From assembly GCA_030323885.1 (NCBI GenBank), contig CM059196.1, positions 37,436,348 to 37,500,347 of the forward strand: 64,000 nt of DNA. Reading direction: 5' to 3'. Below are positions 22,426 through 33,821 of this stretch, piece by piece. Source of the stretch: Branchipolynoe longqiensis (lineage: Eukaryota; Annelida; Polychaeta; Phyllodocida; Polynoidae). The notes beneath the pieces are model-generated. The model made no database searches, was not told where the DNA came from, and saw nothing but the letters and a program-made list of their open reading frames with translations. The position numbers and the translations under genes were made by a program. Each line of letters begins with the position of its first letter. The first letter of the stretch is position 1.

Positions 22426-22782
22426 TCACATTCACATGGCTAACTTGAAATTCACACAAAATTATATGTTTGTGTGTTTCTGTCATTTTCTGCGATAAGT
22501 CTATTAGGTTTGTCATTATAATCTAGTTTACTTTAGCTTGAAGTACCTTATATTTTAAATGGCTAACTTTTGAGATATTTGAAGTGCAAACATGCCAAAT
22601 TAATTTTGGCAATCACATCAAAACTCTGACACCATATTATATTATGCCGTAACAGATTCTATTAAATTGCCTCATTAGTCTCTTCTATGTGGCAACAAAT
22701 GTTAGATATGTAGAATCAAATCCCGATAATTGTTTTGGTTTTGAAAATTTGATGTTTTCATCGGACTATGCAGCTTTAATAT
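22426..22782. mobile_element. MITE family K, one end missing
   Basis: Right end CATCGGACTATGCAGCTTTAA. The interior matches the 14360-15275 copy (TAATCTAGTTTACTTTAGCT). The left terminus is not found. Confidence 0.65.
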
Positions 22783-22787
22783 ATATA

Positions 22788-23642
22788 GGAGGCGGAGAAA
22801 GAGGATGAAGGTGAAGTGGAGAAATAGCAGGATGAGGAGGAAGAGGAGGTGGAGGAAGGGGAGGGGAGGAGGAGGAGGAGGAGGAGGAGGAGGAGGAGGG
22901 AGGAGGAGGAGGAGGAAGCGAAGGACGAGGAAGAGAAGGAGGAAGAGGACGTGGAAGAGAAGGAGGAAGAGGAGGAAGAGGAGGAAGAGAAGGAGGAAGA
23001 GAAGGAGGAAGAGAAGGAGGAGGATGAAGAGGAGGAGGAAGAGGAGGAGGAAGAGGAATAGAAATGCAGAGGAGAGGAAGGGAGGAGGGGGGATTGAGGG
23101 AGAGTGAGCAGGAGGAGGGGAGGAGGAGGAGAGGAAATGAGGAGGAAGAGGAAGAAGAGGAAGAGGAGGAGAAAGAGGAGGTGGAGGAAGAGGAGGAGGA
23201 AGAGAAGGACGAGGAAGAGAAGGAGGAAAAGAAGGAGGAACAGAAGGAGGAACAGAAGGAGGAACAGAAGGAGGAACAGAAGGAGGAGGAACAGAAAGGG
23301 GAGAGAAGGAGGAGGAGGAGGAAGAGGAGGAAGAGAAAGAGGAAGAGGAGGAAGAGAAAGGGGAAGAGAATGAGGAAGAGGAGGAAGGAGGAAGAGAAGG
23401 AGGAGGAGGAAGAGGAGGTTGAAGATGAATAGAAGTGCGGAGGATAGGAAGGGAGGAGGGGGGATTGAGGGAGGGGATGGAAGGGGAGGAGGGTGAAGAA
23501 GAAGAGGAGGCTGAAGAGAAGAAGGGGGAAGAGGAGGAGGAGGAAGAGGAAAAGGAGGAGGAGGAAGAGGAAAAGGAAGAGGAGGAGGATGAAGAGGAGG
23601 AGGAGGAGGAGGAGGAGGAGGAGGAGGAGGAGGAGGAGGAAC
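22788..23642. repeat. 850-bp polypurine (GGA/GAA) tract
   Basis: An almost uninterrupted purine strand of GGAGGA, GAAGAG and GGAACAGAA units, starting next to the ATATATA that borders a family-K MITE end. All three plus frames give long Glu/Arg-rich open frames and the minus strand gives a 333-residue Ser/Pro/Leu-rich one. None is accepted as a gene. Confidence 0.95.
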
Positions 23643-24212
23643 GCCCCTCTACATTATTTCCAGTTGTGACATCGGCAAAATTCTCACGCCGACTCCGTTT
23701 CAATTTAGACGCGGGCTCAAGTCAACAGATAAAAAAAGACTTCAGCGGTGGCGGACATGTCGGATAACATAATGACAAAACAACTAGTAATCCGCACTAA
23801 ATGTCAGTAGTTGCACTTATGCCCGCCAGACACGGGGCGACTTTCCGCTTTTATCGGCGGTGTCGTGGGCGGTACCTGGCAAGTTCACGCCACGTTATCA
23901 GCTCCCCCCCCCCCCCCCCCTGGTTAAAAAAATGTATTGAGAGTTATTTTTGGGGATGTGGATTTGGGGTTCACGTTCTTATATCGTGTTCCTATCTGAA
24001 ACGTTGCGTGCTTTTTAATTTTTTTAATTTTGCAAACGACCTGAGGTCAAAAGACGCACAAGTCAGAGGATGCGCGAAAAGCAGTTTTTCCTGACCTATT
24101 TAAATCTGTCCTCAAGACTCACCTGTTTAAGGTAGCGTTTTAGGGTAAATTAGTTAAACTATTGTAACTAAGTTGTAAATATGTCATAATGGTCTTATTG
24201 TACAACGCCTTA
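23643..24212. other. Unassigned; GC-balanced
   Basis: 23643-23900 has a higher CG content and ends in a C-run (23906-23921). I could not identify an exon, splice pair or element. Confidence 0.4.
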
Positions 24213-24508
24213 AGTCTGGTACACACCTCCCGTATACGATTCACGCGCTAAAACTGACTGCCTTGACGATACCCGTTACAACCCGACCCGTCCCGTTTCC
24301 CGACTAAAACTGCCCGATTCATTTTTCTAATTTAATAAAACCCGGTACACACCTCTCGTATAAGACCTAAAACTGAGTTTTAAGTCACGAATCGGAAGGC
24401 TCCGGTGTAATAGGGGGTCACACACCTAAAGACTGAAACTGACTAAAACTCAAACTTTGTCGCGAAACGGGCAGTTTTAGGTTTTATACGGGAGGTTTGT
24501 ACCGGGCT
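24213..24508. mobile_element. Harbinger-like MITE, short copy
   Basis: Ends AGTCTGGTACACACCTCCCG and the complement of AGCCCGGTACAAACCTCCCG, flanked by TTA at 24210-24212 and 24509-24511. It belongs to the same family as 983-1524. Confidence 0.75.
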
Positions 24509-26050
24509 TTAGAATATGTACTGTTAGTGAGGGTATTCTTTTAAATTTACATGTATTATTATTATTAGTTCATCTTTCAACAAACTCCAAACTGGGTTTA
24601 GGAGCTGACCCCAAGTTTCCAACACCATTTTCAAGTGTTCACGGTCACAATACGAACCACCTTTTCCAGACCCCTCGTCCTCTATCACAAAGCAATACAC
24701 ATCAAGTATCTTGTTTGTTGGGGGTAGGGGGGGGGGGTCACACCCTCGCAACATCTAAGGTCATATCAGGATGGGACTTCTTTTTGGGGAGGTGGGGGTA
24801 AATGAATTTTATTCATATATATCTATATCGTGTGTCAGTGCCATAGCACTGGTCTTCCGACCGTAAGTGTTACAGGAATATAGGTATTTACACAAATTTA
24901 CATGACGCGACTGTTACCATATTGCTATGGAACTTTTGGGTTACAGAATTTCATTACGTTACATGCTGCAAATTGTGTATTCAACAGTTATTGTATACCT
25001 TATTACATATACCTTTTGTGTAAATAACGACGAATTGAAAAATGGCTGGAAGACCAGTGCGCGGGCACTGACAAAAGACTTATTCAGCAGAATAAACATA
25101 ATTACCACATGGCTTATATCGTAAATTGATGTTAATACATGTATACAAAGAAATGGAGATACAGGCAGACACACGGACACAAAGACAGACACACAGACAC
25201 ACAGACAGACACACGAATACACACATACACGCCTTTCTCCCCCTCCCCCATACATGGCAGCTAAAAACAACACCAAACACCAAACAACAAACAAAGAAGC
25301 TAGCAGCGCGCATTCATTAAGGAGCTATTATTAAGACGGCCCGGTATGAGAATAACTACAGCCGACTAGTCGCTGCCGCCCGTCGACACGCTGGAAAGGT
25401 TAAGGCTCTGCCGGGCAATAGGCGGGTCGGGCCGGGAACCGGCAGTAGCCGGGGGTGAGGCCCCCCCCCCCCTAATATGCCGATAAAATCTCAGTGTGGT
25501 TTATATTCTACGCTCGAGGTTCTGCGCATTTGTCAAAATCGAACGGCATTTCACCGTATTCGATTAATCAACTCGGGTGACCCTAACAACTTTTTGATGC
25601 ACAAATGTGACGTTATCGCTCCTAGCCAACCCCAGCCAACAGGTGGGTTAAACTTTGTGCACAAGAGACATGTTTTTGTCAACTCCACTCGTGGTGTTTT
25701 ATTTGAATTTCTAGCAACTCAGGTGACCCAAGTCACCCGGGTCATGTTAATCGGATACGCGCATGCGCATAACCCATTGACACATGCGCAGAACCCCGAG
25801 CGTAGATTCTAAACACACTGAGATTTTAAACCGCCACACCAGGCCTGTTACTAGAGTTAGCTGCCTCATTGTCCTTTTCCCCACTACCAGTCTTAAGGCC
25901 ACCCCACTCTTTTTTCTCATCACGAGTGCTCCCCTCCCCCCTTTCTATCTCCCCCACTGTTCCCATCTCATCTCCCTCAGTCCATTCCTAGATCTCGCCG
26001 CCCCTGTCCCCCACCACCGCCGACCACCCCCGCCCCGAGCAGCACCTTCG
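24509..26050. other. Long unassigned stretch
   Basis: Contains a SINE-tail fragment (24745-24775, CAACATCTAAGGTCATATCA), an ACAGACAC microsatellite (25155-25235) and a C-run at 25460-25471. An NRF-1-like GCGCATGCGC sits at 25759-25768 in a CG-rich patch. A 111-residue open frame at 25477-25812 shows no domain I recognise. Confidence 0.45.
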
Positions 26051-26051
26051 G

Positions 26052-26096
26052 CTTGTTTGTTGCTTTACGTCCTAGCAACATCTTAGGTCATATCAC
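26052..26096 (-). mobile_element. SINE tail fragment
   Basis: TTGTTTGTTGCTTTACGTCC followed by TAGCAACATCTTAGGTCATA: only the last 45 bases of a family-B SINE, reverse. Confidence 0.75.
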
Positions 26097-26157
26097 CATT
26101 TCAGTGTTAACATATTTGTTTGACACTTTTTTTCTTTTTTAAAAAATTTTTAAAGAG

Positions 26158-26330
26158 GGAAAATATGAGGAGGGAGGAAAATGGATGAAATGGCTAGATT
26201 GGGGATCAAAGGGGGAAGGAGACAAGAGGGGGAATGAGGAAACGAGATAAAGAGGAGGGGGCGGGGAAGGGGGGGGGGGGCTACGGGGGATGGTTAAGGA
26301 GAAAGGGGGAGGGGGATGGGGGGGGGGGGA
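26158..26330. repeat. G/A-rich low-complexity tract
   Basis: Purine-rich with G-runs of 9-10 near 26271 and 26321. Confidence 0.8.
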
Positions 26331-26639
26331 TGTGTCTTTTCCGAGCCAGCTTCTAAATACAGCTGCGCTCTGGTTCTTTTCTTGAAGATTTATACTGCCT
26401 ATCATGGATAAGTCTGAATAGACTTGTTTTCACCATTAGACAGTTTGTCGATAGAAAGCCCGAGTCTACACTTTTACCGACCCAAGGGATTTTTAACCTC
26501 CCACACCACATAGACATGGTATGAGAGCAACTGGCCTTTGATGTCGCTGTAAGTTATACACAGTGGTGGAAATCCAAATTGGCAGAGTGGGGGCACGGGT
26601 TCTTATCTGATATCTCTGGCTATATCATCATTTTATTTG

Positions 26640-26755
26640 GCCAAGCTGTTCAGGGAAGAGGATAAAGCATCCACTTCCAGAGCAGCAGGTCGTGGGATCG
26701 ATTCACAACCGATTCAAACCAGAAAACCACCAACAAAAATTATTAAATGAGAATC
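26640..26755 (+). mobile_element. Degenerate tRNA-like SINE head
   Basis: GCAGGTCGTGGGATCGATTC and ACCGATTCAAACCAG resemble a family-B/E head with a B-box-like element. No body follows. Confidence 0.4.
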
Positions 26756-28180
26756 TATAAAAAAACATAATCGCATCTAACGTGGTGCTCCCCCGCCCCC
26801 GCGCCAGTCTCCACGTGCCTAGTCCCATAATGCAATGCTGGTACCTAGCGACACCGCTTTATCTACACTAATGCAGATCATATTTGCTAAATTCGCTCAA
26901 GCGATATTAACAAGTATATAACCACACACACAGGTAACCATTTAAACGGGGGTTATATTATGCCATGAAATGTGGCTCATAAATTATTATATTTTAAAGG
27001 GAACAAAAGGGGAAAAAAGAGAAGAGAAACCCAAACCAAAATAAGACCAAAAAGGCAACAAAAAGGTACAACAAAATTTCTAAACAAATTCTCAAAAAAT
27101 GGAGAGAAAAAACAACCAAAAAAGACAAAAAAAAGGAAAGGAAAACAAAGGAAAAAAAGTAGGATCTGACTGTTGGTGAATTTGAGCTGCTCTACTTGTA
27201 CTCATTAAACCTAAAGTCCGCCCCCTCATACACCCCCCCCCCCCAACACACTCCATCCCATCGCGCCTGGCGACCTGTTCACCATAACCCCACCCCACTC
27301 CCCACCATGGAGCCTCTCCCCTTATATACCCAGCTCATCGGTCACTCGCCTGCACTACGCCCACGCTCTGGCACTATTTTCCCACCCATCAACCTTTCTC
27401 AGCATCTGTTAATTAGCCTCATTAACTTTTATTTCCATGATTGAAATCCGAACCGCTGATGATTATAAGTATATAACGTGATAACCTCCCAAATAAGCCC
27501 CCTAGACTTTGCTGTGTTGGCTTAAATGTGCCATGATTCTCAGGCAGTGGTAAGTCAGTTCTACGCATTGTCATCGAAATTTGCCGAAAGTAGTGGGGGG
27601 GGGGGGGGAGGGGAAACAAAGACTCTATAATCTAATACGGCTCACTCAGCCTGTACACGTGTAATCAAAATGATCAAACCCACCACTTGGTGCGCTGGCT
27701 GTTCTCTTGGTTAAACAGTTGCTATATTATATTATGTATAAATGTATATATGAATGTGAAAGATGTGTGATGATGGTGATGATGATGATGGCTGATGATG
27801 ATGTGTATTTGTTCATAGCAATTTCATATTGATGTGTATTCATACTTACCTATATCATGTATAATATAATTGTATGTGTTTACATGTGAAACACCAACCA
27901 GCAGCCAGGCTGATCAAACCCACTACAAGGTGGCACTGCAAAATTTACATTACCATGGGAGAGATAGGGAGTGAGCCGTCTTAGTATTATAGGGTCTTTG
28001 GGGAAAAGGAGATATTTCATGTACATGTATACATTGAATGTAACCATACCATATTAATTATTTCCAGAAACACTTCTTTCCGACACATTCTGACATTTGC
28101 CAGGTTAGCTCACAATTTCTGAAAACTGCATTACATTTCCAGAAACTCACAATTACGAAATAAAGGCGCAAATCTGACAA
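26756..28180. other. Unassigned, with A-rich and G-run tracts
   Basis: Includes a purine/A-rich tract (26997-27165), a C-run at 27231-27243, a G-run near 27594-27608 and GATGATGATG microsatellites (27770-27800). No supported gene. Confidence 0.45.
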
Positions 28181-28224
28181 CGGTGGATGTAGGACGTGGT
28201 ATGAAGGGAACCGGGTTGACACGA

Positions 28225-28740
28225 TGGGTAGTCAGTCAACCAGGCAGTCAATCAGGCAGTCAACCAGTCAGTCAACCAGTCAGTCAGTCAACCAGTCAGT
28301 CAGTCAACCAGTCAACTAGGCAGTCAATCAATCAGCCAACCAGTCAGTCAACCAGTCAGTCAACCAGTCAGTCAACCATGCAGTCAGTCAACCAGTCAGT
28401 CAACCAGTCAGTCAACCAGTCAACTAGGCAGTCAACCAGTCAGTCAACCAGTCAGTCAACCAATCAGTCAACCAGTCAGTCAGTCAGTCAATCAGTCAGT
28501 CAACCAGACAGCCAACCAGTCAGTCAACCAGTCAGTCAACCAGTCAACTAGTTAGGTAAATAGTCAGTCAACCCATCAGTCAACCAGGCAGTCAACCAGC
28601 CAATCAACCAGTCAGTCAGCCAATCAGTCAGTCAATTAGTCAGTCAACCAATCAGTCAAACAGCCAGTCAGCCAATTAGTCAGCCAACCAATCAGTCAAT
28701 CAGTAAGTCAGTCAATCAGTCAGTCAGGCTGTCAATCATT
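28225..28740. repeat. TCAACCAGTCAG 12-bp satellite
   Basis: About 40 units of TCAACCAGTCAG with variants. The 12-bp period keeps one frame open as a Ser/Gln-rich peptide (28183-28551), which I read as an artefact. Confidence 0.95.
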
Positions 28741-28845
28741 CAGTCCCCTGCTCCTCATATCCCACGTCCACTCGTGTCATCTTGGCCGTCTTTGTGATGG
28801 TCGTCGAGACAGCAACACCTCCCCTCCTTCCACCCCCACACACCT

Positions 28846-28855
<10 letters not shown>

Positions 28856-28888
<33 letters not shown>
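28856..28888. repeat. CT microsatellite
   Basis: About 16 CT repeats following a C-run. Confidence 0.95.
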
Positions 28889-28889
<1 letters not shown>

Positions 28890-28893
<4 letters not shown>

Positions 28894-29400
28894 CCAACTC
28901 TAAATGGGAACAATAGACTACATCAGCGGCGCGGTGCATTGTGGGATGCAGCAGAGCAAAACAACCCCCCCAAAAGCACATGGCATATGCTAATACACTG
29001 GGTGCAGCTATGAAATGTGCTAGTTTCAGCTCATCTCAGCTCTTGTTTGAAACATCGAATACCAACTAAAAAAATATATATAATAAATTAAGATATTAAT
29101 CTTTTATCCAGCATTGCATTTACATCAATATAATCAGCACATCTTATGCCATGTGCATTTAGATTTAGAACGATCTAGGCACTCAGACTAGTGTTAGAGC
29201 CATAGCTAGAGTACTCAATGCATTGTCAATGGCAGTGAGCAATCTCCCCACAGAAAAAGTTAAATATTGATAAAACTACACCACCTAGAGACAAACCGCT
29301 TGGAACACATATAGAAAACATGTTTAACAAAAAGATTATATTAAATTGATAAGGTTAGGGTTTTGGATTTCTATTATCTTTGAATGAAACTGATGTTTTT
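28890..29400. other. Unassigned sequence
   Basis: AT-rich, no element or exon recognised. Confidence 0.4.
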
Positions 29401-29875
29401 CACTGCGCGCATTGGCAAACCCAACGCCGTTTTCAGCGCATGCTCCCAACGCCGTTTTCAGCGCATGCGCAGTCGGAACCGTGATGTAGTCTATTCGTCT
29501 GCCTGATAATTACAGCGGCGCAGGTTGCGACAATAGCTTGATCAGCTCAAGAAACCGCCTTCTTAATGACACAACATCTGCTCTGACATTCGCAACGTTC
29601 GAACCGCCGTGATTGTCGTCTGCTTTCAGTCAACGTCTAATTCCGCGAGAACTTCTTACAACAACAAATCAAATCAACTGCAATACGGATATCCATAACA
29701 AACAACAACACAAATCACAAACAAATAAACAAACAAAACAAGAACTTGATTCACTTAAAATAGTTAAATATTTGCCTACTAACTGCCAACTGTGACATTG
29801 GCTGACGTTTAATCATTCTTCATCACAGTTTTGTTATCGGGGAATGTAAACCAATGATTACAAAGATGGCCGTGC
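29401..29875. promoter_or_regulatory. Possible CpG/NRF-1 promoter-like patch
   Basis: A 24-bp direct repeat (29420-29443 and 29445-29468) contains CCCAACGCCGTTTTCAGCGC. The second copy ends in the NRF-1 palindrome GCGCATGCGC (29461-29470). A YY1-like AAGATGGCCG lies at 29863-29872. In animals these motifs mark CpG promoters of housekeeping genes. I see no first exon attached, so this is a weak, motif-only call. Confidence 0.3.
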
Positions 29876-30084
29876 AGCAGAAGAAAAGTTAGACGTTAGA
29901 TTGTCACTGATTACATTTTTCTTTCGGGTCTCGCTGTCTGGAATAGAAAGCCCCCTTTCCCCTCCTCGACCCCCCCCCCCTCCCCCTCCCCCTCCCACCT
30001 CCCGCGTGGTGCTGATGCTTCGTCTCTCCTCCCAGGTGGCGATCTATTTAGCATTCTCTAGTTCCTTTAGTGTGGGTTCTCCTG

Positions 30085-30089
30085 TGTGT

Positions 30090-30150
<61 letters not shown>

Positions 30151-30194
30151 CGTGCGCGTGTGGGTGTATGTGTGTGGGGGGGGGGGGGGGGGGG
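30085..30194. repeat. GT microsatellite ending in 19 G
   Basis: (GT)n from about 30085, GCGTGCGTGCGCG interruption, then a G-run at 30176-30194. Confidence 0.95.
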
Positions 30195-30294
30195 AAGAGG
30201 TTCCCCAAAGCGCCGTCAGGTGTCGCAAGGTGTCCGTGCTAAAACTAATACAGTTCACTGCTGTGAATCTTAAGCATGACATCAGCCAAACATC

Positions 30295-30550
30295 ATTTAA
30301 ATATATTAAATATATAATATATATAATATATTATATATAATACATATTGTATATCAAATATATATATTATATTGTTATACCATACACAATATATATACTA
30401 ATATAATACTATTACTATATATACTATTTATACATTATATATATAAGATATATTATATACATACTATTACTATATATTATATATATTATATATATATTAT
30501 GCACAGATTATATATAAACTATATATTATATACATGGTTATATATAACCT
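30295..30550. repeat. AT-rich ATATAT tract
   Basis: About 250 bp of ATATTATATA-type sequence with many short palindromes. Confidence 0.9.
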
Positions 30551-30669
30551 TTCACGGACACGGATATATACAGGGGCATGCACTAAACTTTGAATGATAT
30601 GAGTTTTATGCATGAGGCGGTTATAACTATGCCTATAGCAAGCCGAGCTTGCGAATTTTTATATCGGTA

Positions 30670-31005
30670 ACACACACACACACACACACACTCACACACA
30701 CACTCACACACAAGTTAGTTCAAAACTTGAATTCCAGGGGGCATCATGGTAGAAAAGTGTGTGGAGTGTGTCACATTGACCCCTATTTATGAGGACCCAC
30801 TTCAAATCATCACAGGAGGCAAAGTTCATAGAAATATGTTGTTTCCCAAAGTTTACTTATGAGGACTAGGGTGTAAGTCCTCATAAGGACAAAAGGTCCT
30901 CATAGGTTTGGTGTGCAGTCAAGGAGGTCCTCACAAGTATAGCTATACAAACACACTCACGCACACACACACACTCTCACACACACACACTCACACACAG
31001 AGACA
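30670..31005. repeat. CA microsatellites flanking a GTCCTCA-rich segment
   Basis: CA repeats at 30669-30712 and about 30950-31000 bracket a segment with repeated GGTCCTCATA and GAGGTCCTCACAAGTATAG words. The segment looks like a microsatellite-linked repeat and is discussed as a finding. Confidence 0.6.
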
Positions 31006-31321
31006 GAAGCGCCTAAAACCCATATTGTATGATAACATTTTACCAAGTGTCTGAATACTTAGCAGTCTTCTTTTAGAAATAGCTTCAACATAAAAACTGT
31101 GCTTGCTCTGTCAGTGTCAGATTTGACGGGTGTTTAATGTCGATTTTTATTTGCACACTTACACTACCCGGTCATTTCCAGTTGACATCACATAGGAAAT
31201 TTGCCATATCAAATGAAATAAGGCATTCAGTCAATATTATCGCACGCATGTTACGTTCGACACTTCAGTGCGCATGTCCTAAAAAAACATCACCAACATG
31301 AATAGTACCATTTCTCGTCAG
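31006..31321. other. Unassigned sequence
   Basis: No supported element or exon. Confidence 0.4.
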
Positions 31322-31375
31322 GTCGGTTGTTGGAGTTTTACGTCCTGGCAACATCTAAGGTCATATCAGGACGGT
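31322..31375 (-). mobile_element. SINE family A tail fragment, reverse
   Basis: GTCGGTTGTTGGAGTTTTAC through AAGGTCATATCAGGACGG, about 54 bp. Confidence 0.8.
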
Positions 31376-31424
31376 TCTCGTTAGGAATGTACATCCTAGA
31401 TCCACAGAACCCATCCTGTACATG

Positions 31425-32190
31425 GTTCTTGGAATCAATAAGGCACGATATACAATAAATAAGCAGGCGGTGACTGAGGTCTTACGTCCTAGCAACAAAA
31501 CAAAACAGGTATCGACTGGTCACAGCGCCTTTATAGTGTTGTCCGACTGGCACCGGGAGCGGTGGCCTAATCGGGACATCGCGGGCCTCGCGTACGGAAG
31601 GTCGGTAGTTCGATTCCCGGTCGAGACAAACCAATGACATTAAAATTGATACTTGTTGCTTCCTAGCCTGGTGCTCGGCATTAATTGCATAGTGCAAGGA
31701 CTGGTTAGCTCAGTGTCAGGATAATGTGACTGAGTGGGATATTGGGTCATGGTACCAGAAGTCTGATTTCCCAGTTGGGCAGCACTATAAAGTCGACATG
31801 AGTGCACAGTCACCCATCCTGATATGACCTTAGATGTTGCCAGGACATAACACTCAAACAACCAACCAATCATGATGCTTGGAATCAATAAGGCAAGAGA
31901 TAAAATAAATAAGCAGGCGGTGACTAAGGTTTTACGTCCTAGCAACAAATCAAAACAGGTATCGACAGGTAATATCGACTTTATAGTGTTGTTCCACTCG
32001 CATACCATCCAACCAGTCCACCTACAGCTTACCCTTGTGACACTGAGTAAACCAGTCTTTGCCCTATTATAGTAAAGTCAGGCAAGGTAGCGGCAAGCAT
32101 AAACTCTCTAAGTCTTTGGTGTTGGACTCGGCCGGGGATTGGTCCCATGATCAGGCACCGAAGGCGGGCGCCTTAACCACAGGGACATCC
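31425..32190 (-). mobile_element. SINE family C, reverse, split by a family A SINE with a 128-bp flanking repeat
   Basis: The block CTTGGAATCAATAAGGCA...GCAGGCGGTGAC...TAGTGTTGT occurs at 31425-31549 and again at 31872-31998, on either side of a forward family-A SINE. After the second block it continues to a tRNA-like head (32100-32190, with the reverse of a GGGACCAATCCCC-type B box). The duplicated flanks are about 90% alike and too long for a target-site duplication. Confidence 0.6.
31550..31870 (+). mobile_element. SINE family A, full length, forward
   Basis: Head GGGAGCGGTGGCCTAATCGG, B-box-like TAGTTCGATTCCCGG, body and CATAACACTCAAACAACCAACC tail region. Confidence 0.88.
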
Positions 32191-32514
32191 CGCCCAGTTG
32201 GCGGGTGTGGGTGTGCGTAGGTGGGCAGGCATTGGTGGACAGAGGGATTCTGTGAACGTATAGCAGTGGTAATGAGTAAATGCTGCTGGTGGTAGTGTGG
32301 CAGAGGCTGCGGTCATTTTGAACTGAAAGCGTTTTGACAAAGTTCTACTGTACAGTAAGCAGGCGTGGGCTGAGTGGCTGCTCTGCGTTCCAGTTATTGT
32401 ATGCACTGCTGACTGCGCTGACTGAGCTGACTGATGACTGACTGTCGATTTAGAACTAAATAGTTACTCACAACAGAGAAAGTTAATAGTCGGTTCCAGA
32501 TTTTTAAAAAGAAT

Positions 32515-32887
32515 ATTGTTTGTTTTACGTCCTAGCAACATCTAAGGTCATATCAGAATAATTATATCTATTATGTCTATTATGTCTATTATGTCTATTA
32601 TGTCTATTATGTCTGTATGTCTATTATGTCTATTATGTCTATTATGTCTGTATGTCTATTATGTCTATTATGTCTGTATGTCTATTATGTCTGTATGTCT
32701 ATTATGTCTGTATGTCTATTATGTCTATTATGTCTGTATGTCTATTATGTATGTATGTCTATTATGTCTGTATGTCTGCCTGTCTGTCTGTTTGCCTGCC
32801 TGTCTGCCTGCTTGTCTGCCTGCCTGCCTGTCTGTCTGTCTGCCTGTCTGTCTGCCTGTCTGTCTGTCTGCCTGCCTGTCTGTCTGT

Positions 32888-32973
<86 letters not shown>

Positions 32974-32974
32974 T

Positions 32975-33031
<57 letters not shown>

Positions 33032-33190
33032 ATGTCTGTCTGTCTGTCTGCCTGTCTGATACTGTGCTCACCTAACTAGTTCTTGCCCTAACCTATTAAT
33101 GCCGAGCACCAGACTAGGTAGCGACATTGGTTTGACTCGGCTGGGATTCCAACTCTGCAACTTCCGTACCAAATCTAGGTAAGTATGTAT
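32515..33190 (-). mobile_element. SINE with its middle replaced by a microsatellite
   Basis: The tail and first body bases are at 32515-32556 (TGTTTTACGTCCTAGCAACA). The rest of the body and the head resume at about 33058 (ATACTGTGCTCACCTAAC) to about 33175. The 500 bp between is the array at 32557-33057. Confidence 0.75.
32557..33057. repeat. CTATTATGT then CTGC/CTGT microsatellite
   Basis: Starts as CTATTATGT 9-mers, changes through GTATGTCT to pure CTGCCTGC and CTGTCTGT tetramers. It lies exactly inside a SINE. The Cys/Leu-rich open frames are artefacts. Confidence 0.95.
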
Positions 33191-33440
33191 CTTGGTTTTG
33201 CAGCTTTGAATAGACTTTGTAAGTTTCACACCTGATGGGGGTGTGGGGGGGGGGGGGGCACTCGGGGCAGTTAACCTGCACGATTCTAGGTACATGTAGA
33301 CAGTTTACTGTTCTCACCGGGCGGAGGGATTTCACCTAGGTAAAAGCTGCAATGTGAGTCTCATCTGAGATCACTCCGCCCACACGCGCGGCTTATTACG
33401 CGTATTTGTAAGTCGACACGCATGGAAGATCATGTTGGTC
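33191..33440. other. Unassigned short stretch
   Basis: G-run at about 33245-33257; no element recognised. Confidence 0.4.
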
Positions 33441-33595
33441 GAGAACACGGGATGGTCGAATCGGTAAGAGCACTGGCTGACTTCCTGGACAAGGTGTGTC
33501 ATGGGTTTTAACCGCGACTGAGTCAAAGCAGTACTTCCCCTATCCTATTATTGTCAAGCGCCAGGCTATATACTGATGAGTATCACATATGTTGA
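33441..33595. mobile_element. Rearranged SINE fragment
   Basis: Forward head-like CGGGATGGTCGAATCGGTAA and a B-box-like TGGGTTTTAACC are followed directly by reverse body sequence (CCCTATCCTATTATTGTCAA, GCGCCAGGCTA). Confidence 0.6.
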
Positions 33596-33643
33596 GTACC
33601 TTTATTTATAGATCTATTCACATAATTGATTGTATAGGATATA

Positions 33644-33821
33644 CAGTAAAACCTCTCTATACTGACCCCTCCACAGATCAACCAATCCCCTATATCGATC
33701 GCTTTATTTGGGTCCCAACAATACCATCGTAAGGATATTTTAACTCTCTAAACCGACCACCTCCCTAAATGGACCACTTAAAATCGGTCCCATGGTTGGT
33801 CGATTTAGAGAGGTTTTACTG
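33644..33821. mobile_element. Pogo/Tigger-like MITE, 178 bp
   Basis: CAGTAAAACCTCTCTATACT and its complement, flanked by TA at 33642-33643 and 33822-33823. Same length as the copy at 14414. Confidence 0.87.

Noticed and set aside
22702..23703. 333-residue Ser/Pro/Leu-rich frame and Glu/Arg-rich frames opposite
   Set aside because: All arise from the polypurine tract; several frames are open at once, which only low complexity explains.
25477..25812. 111-residue open frame
   Set aside because: No recognisable domain, no splice sites and ordinary length for chance in this composition.
28183..28551. Ser/Gln repeat protein
   Set aside because: The 12-bp TCAACCAGTCAG satellite keeps the frame; no flanking coding signal.
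32573..33079. Cys/Leu-rich 168-residue frame
   Set aside because: CTGC/CTGT microsatellite inside a SINE.
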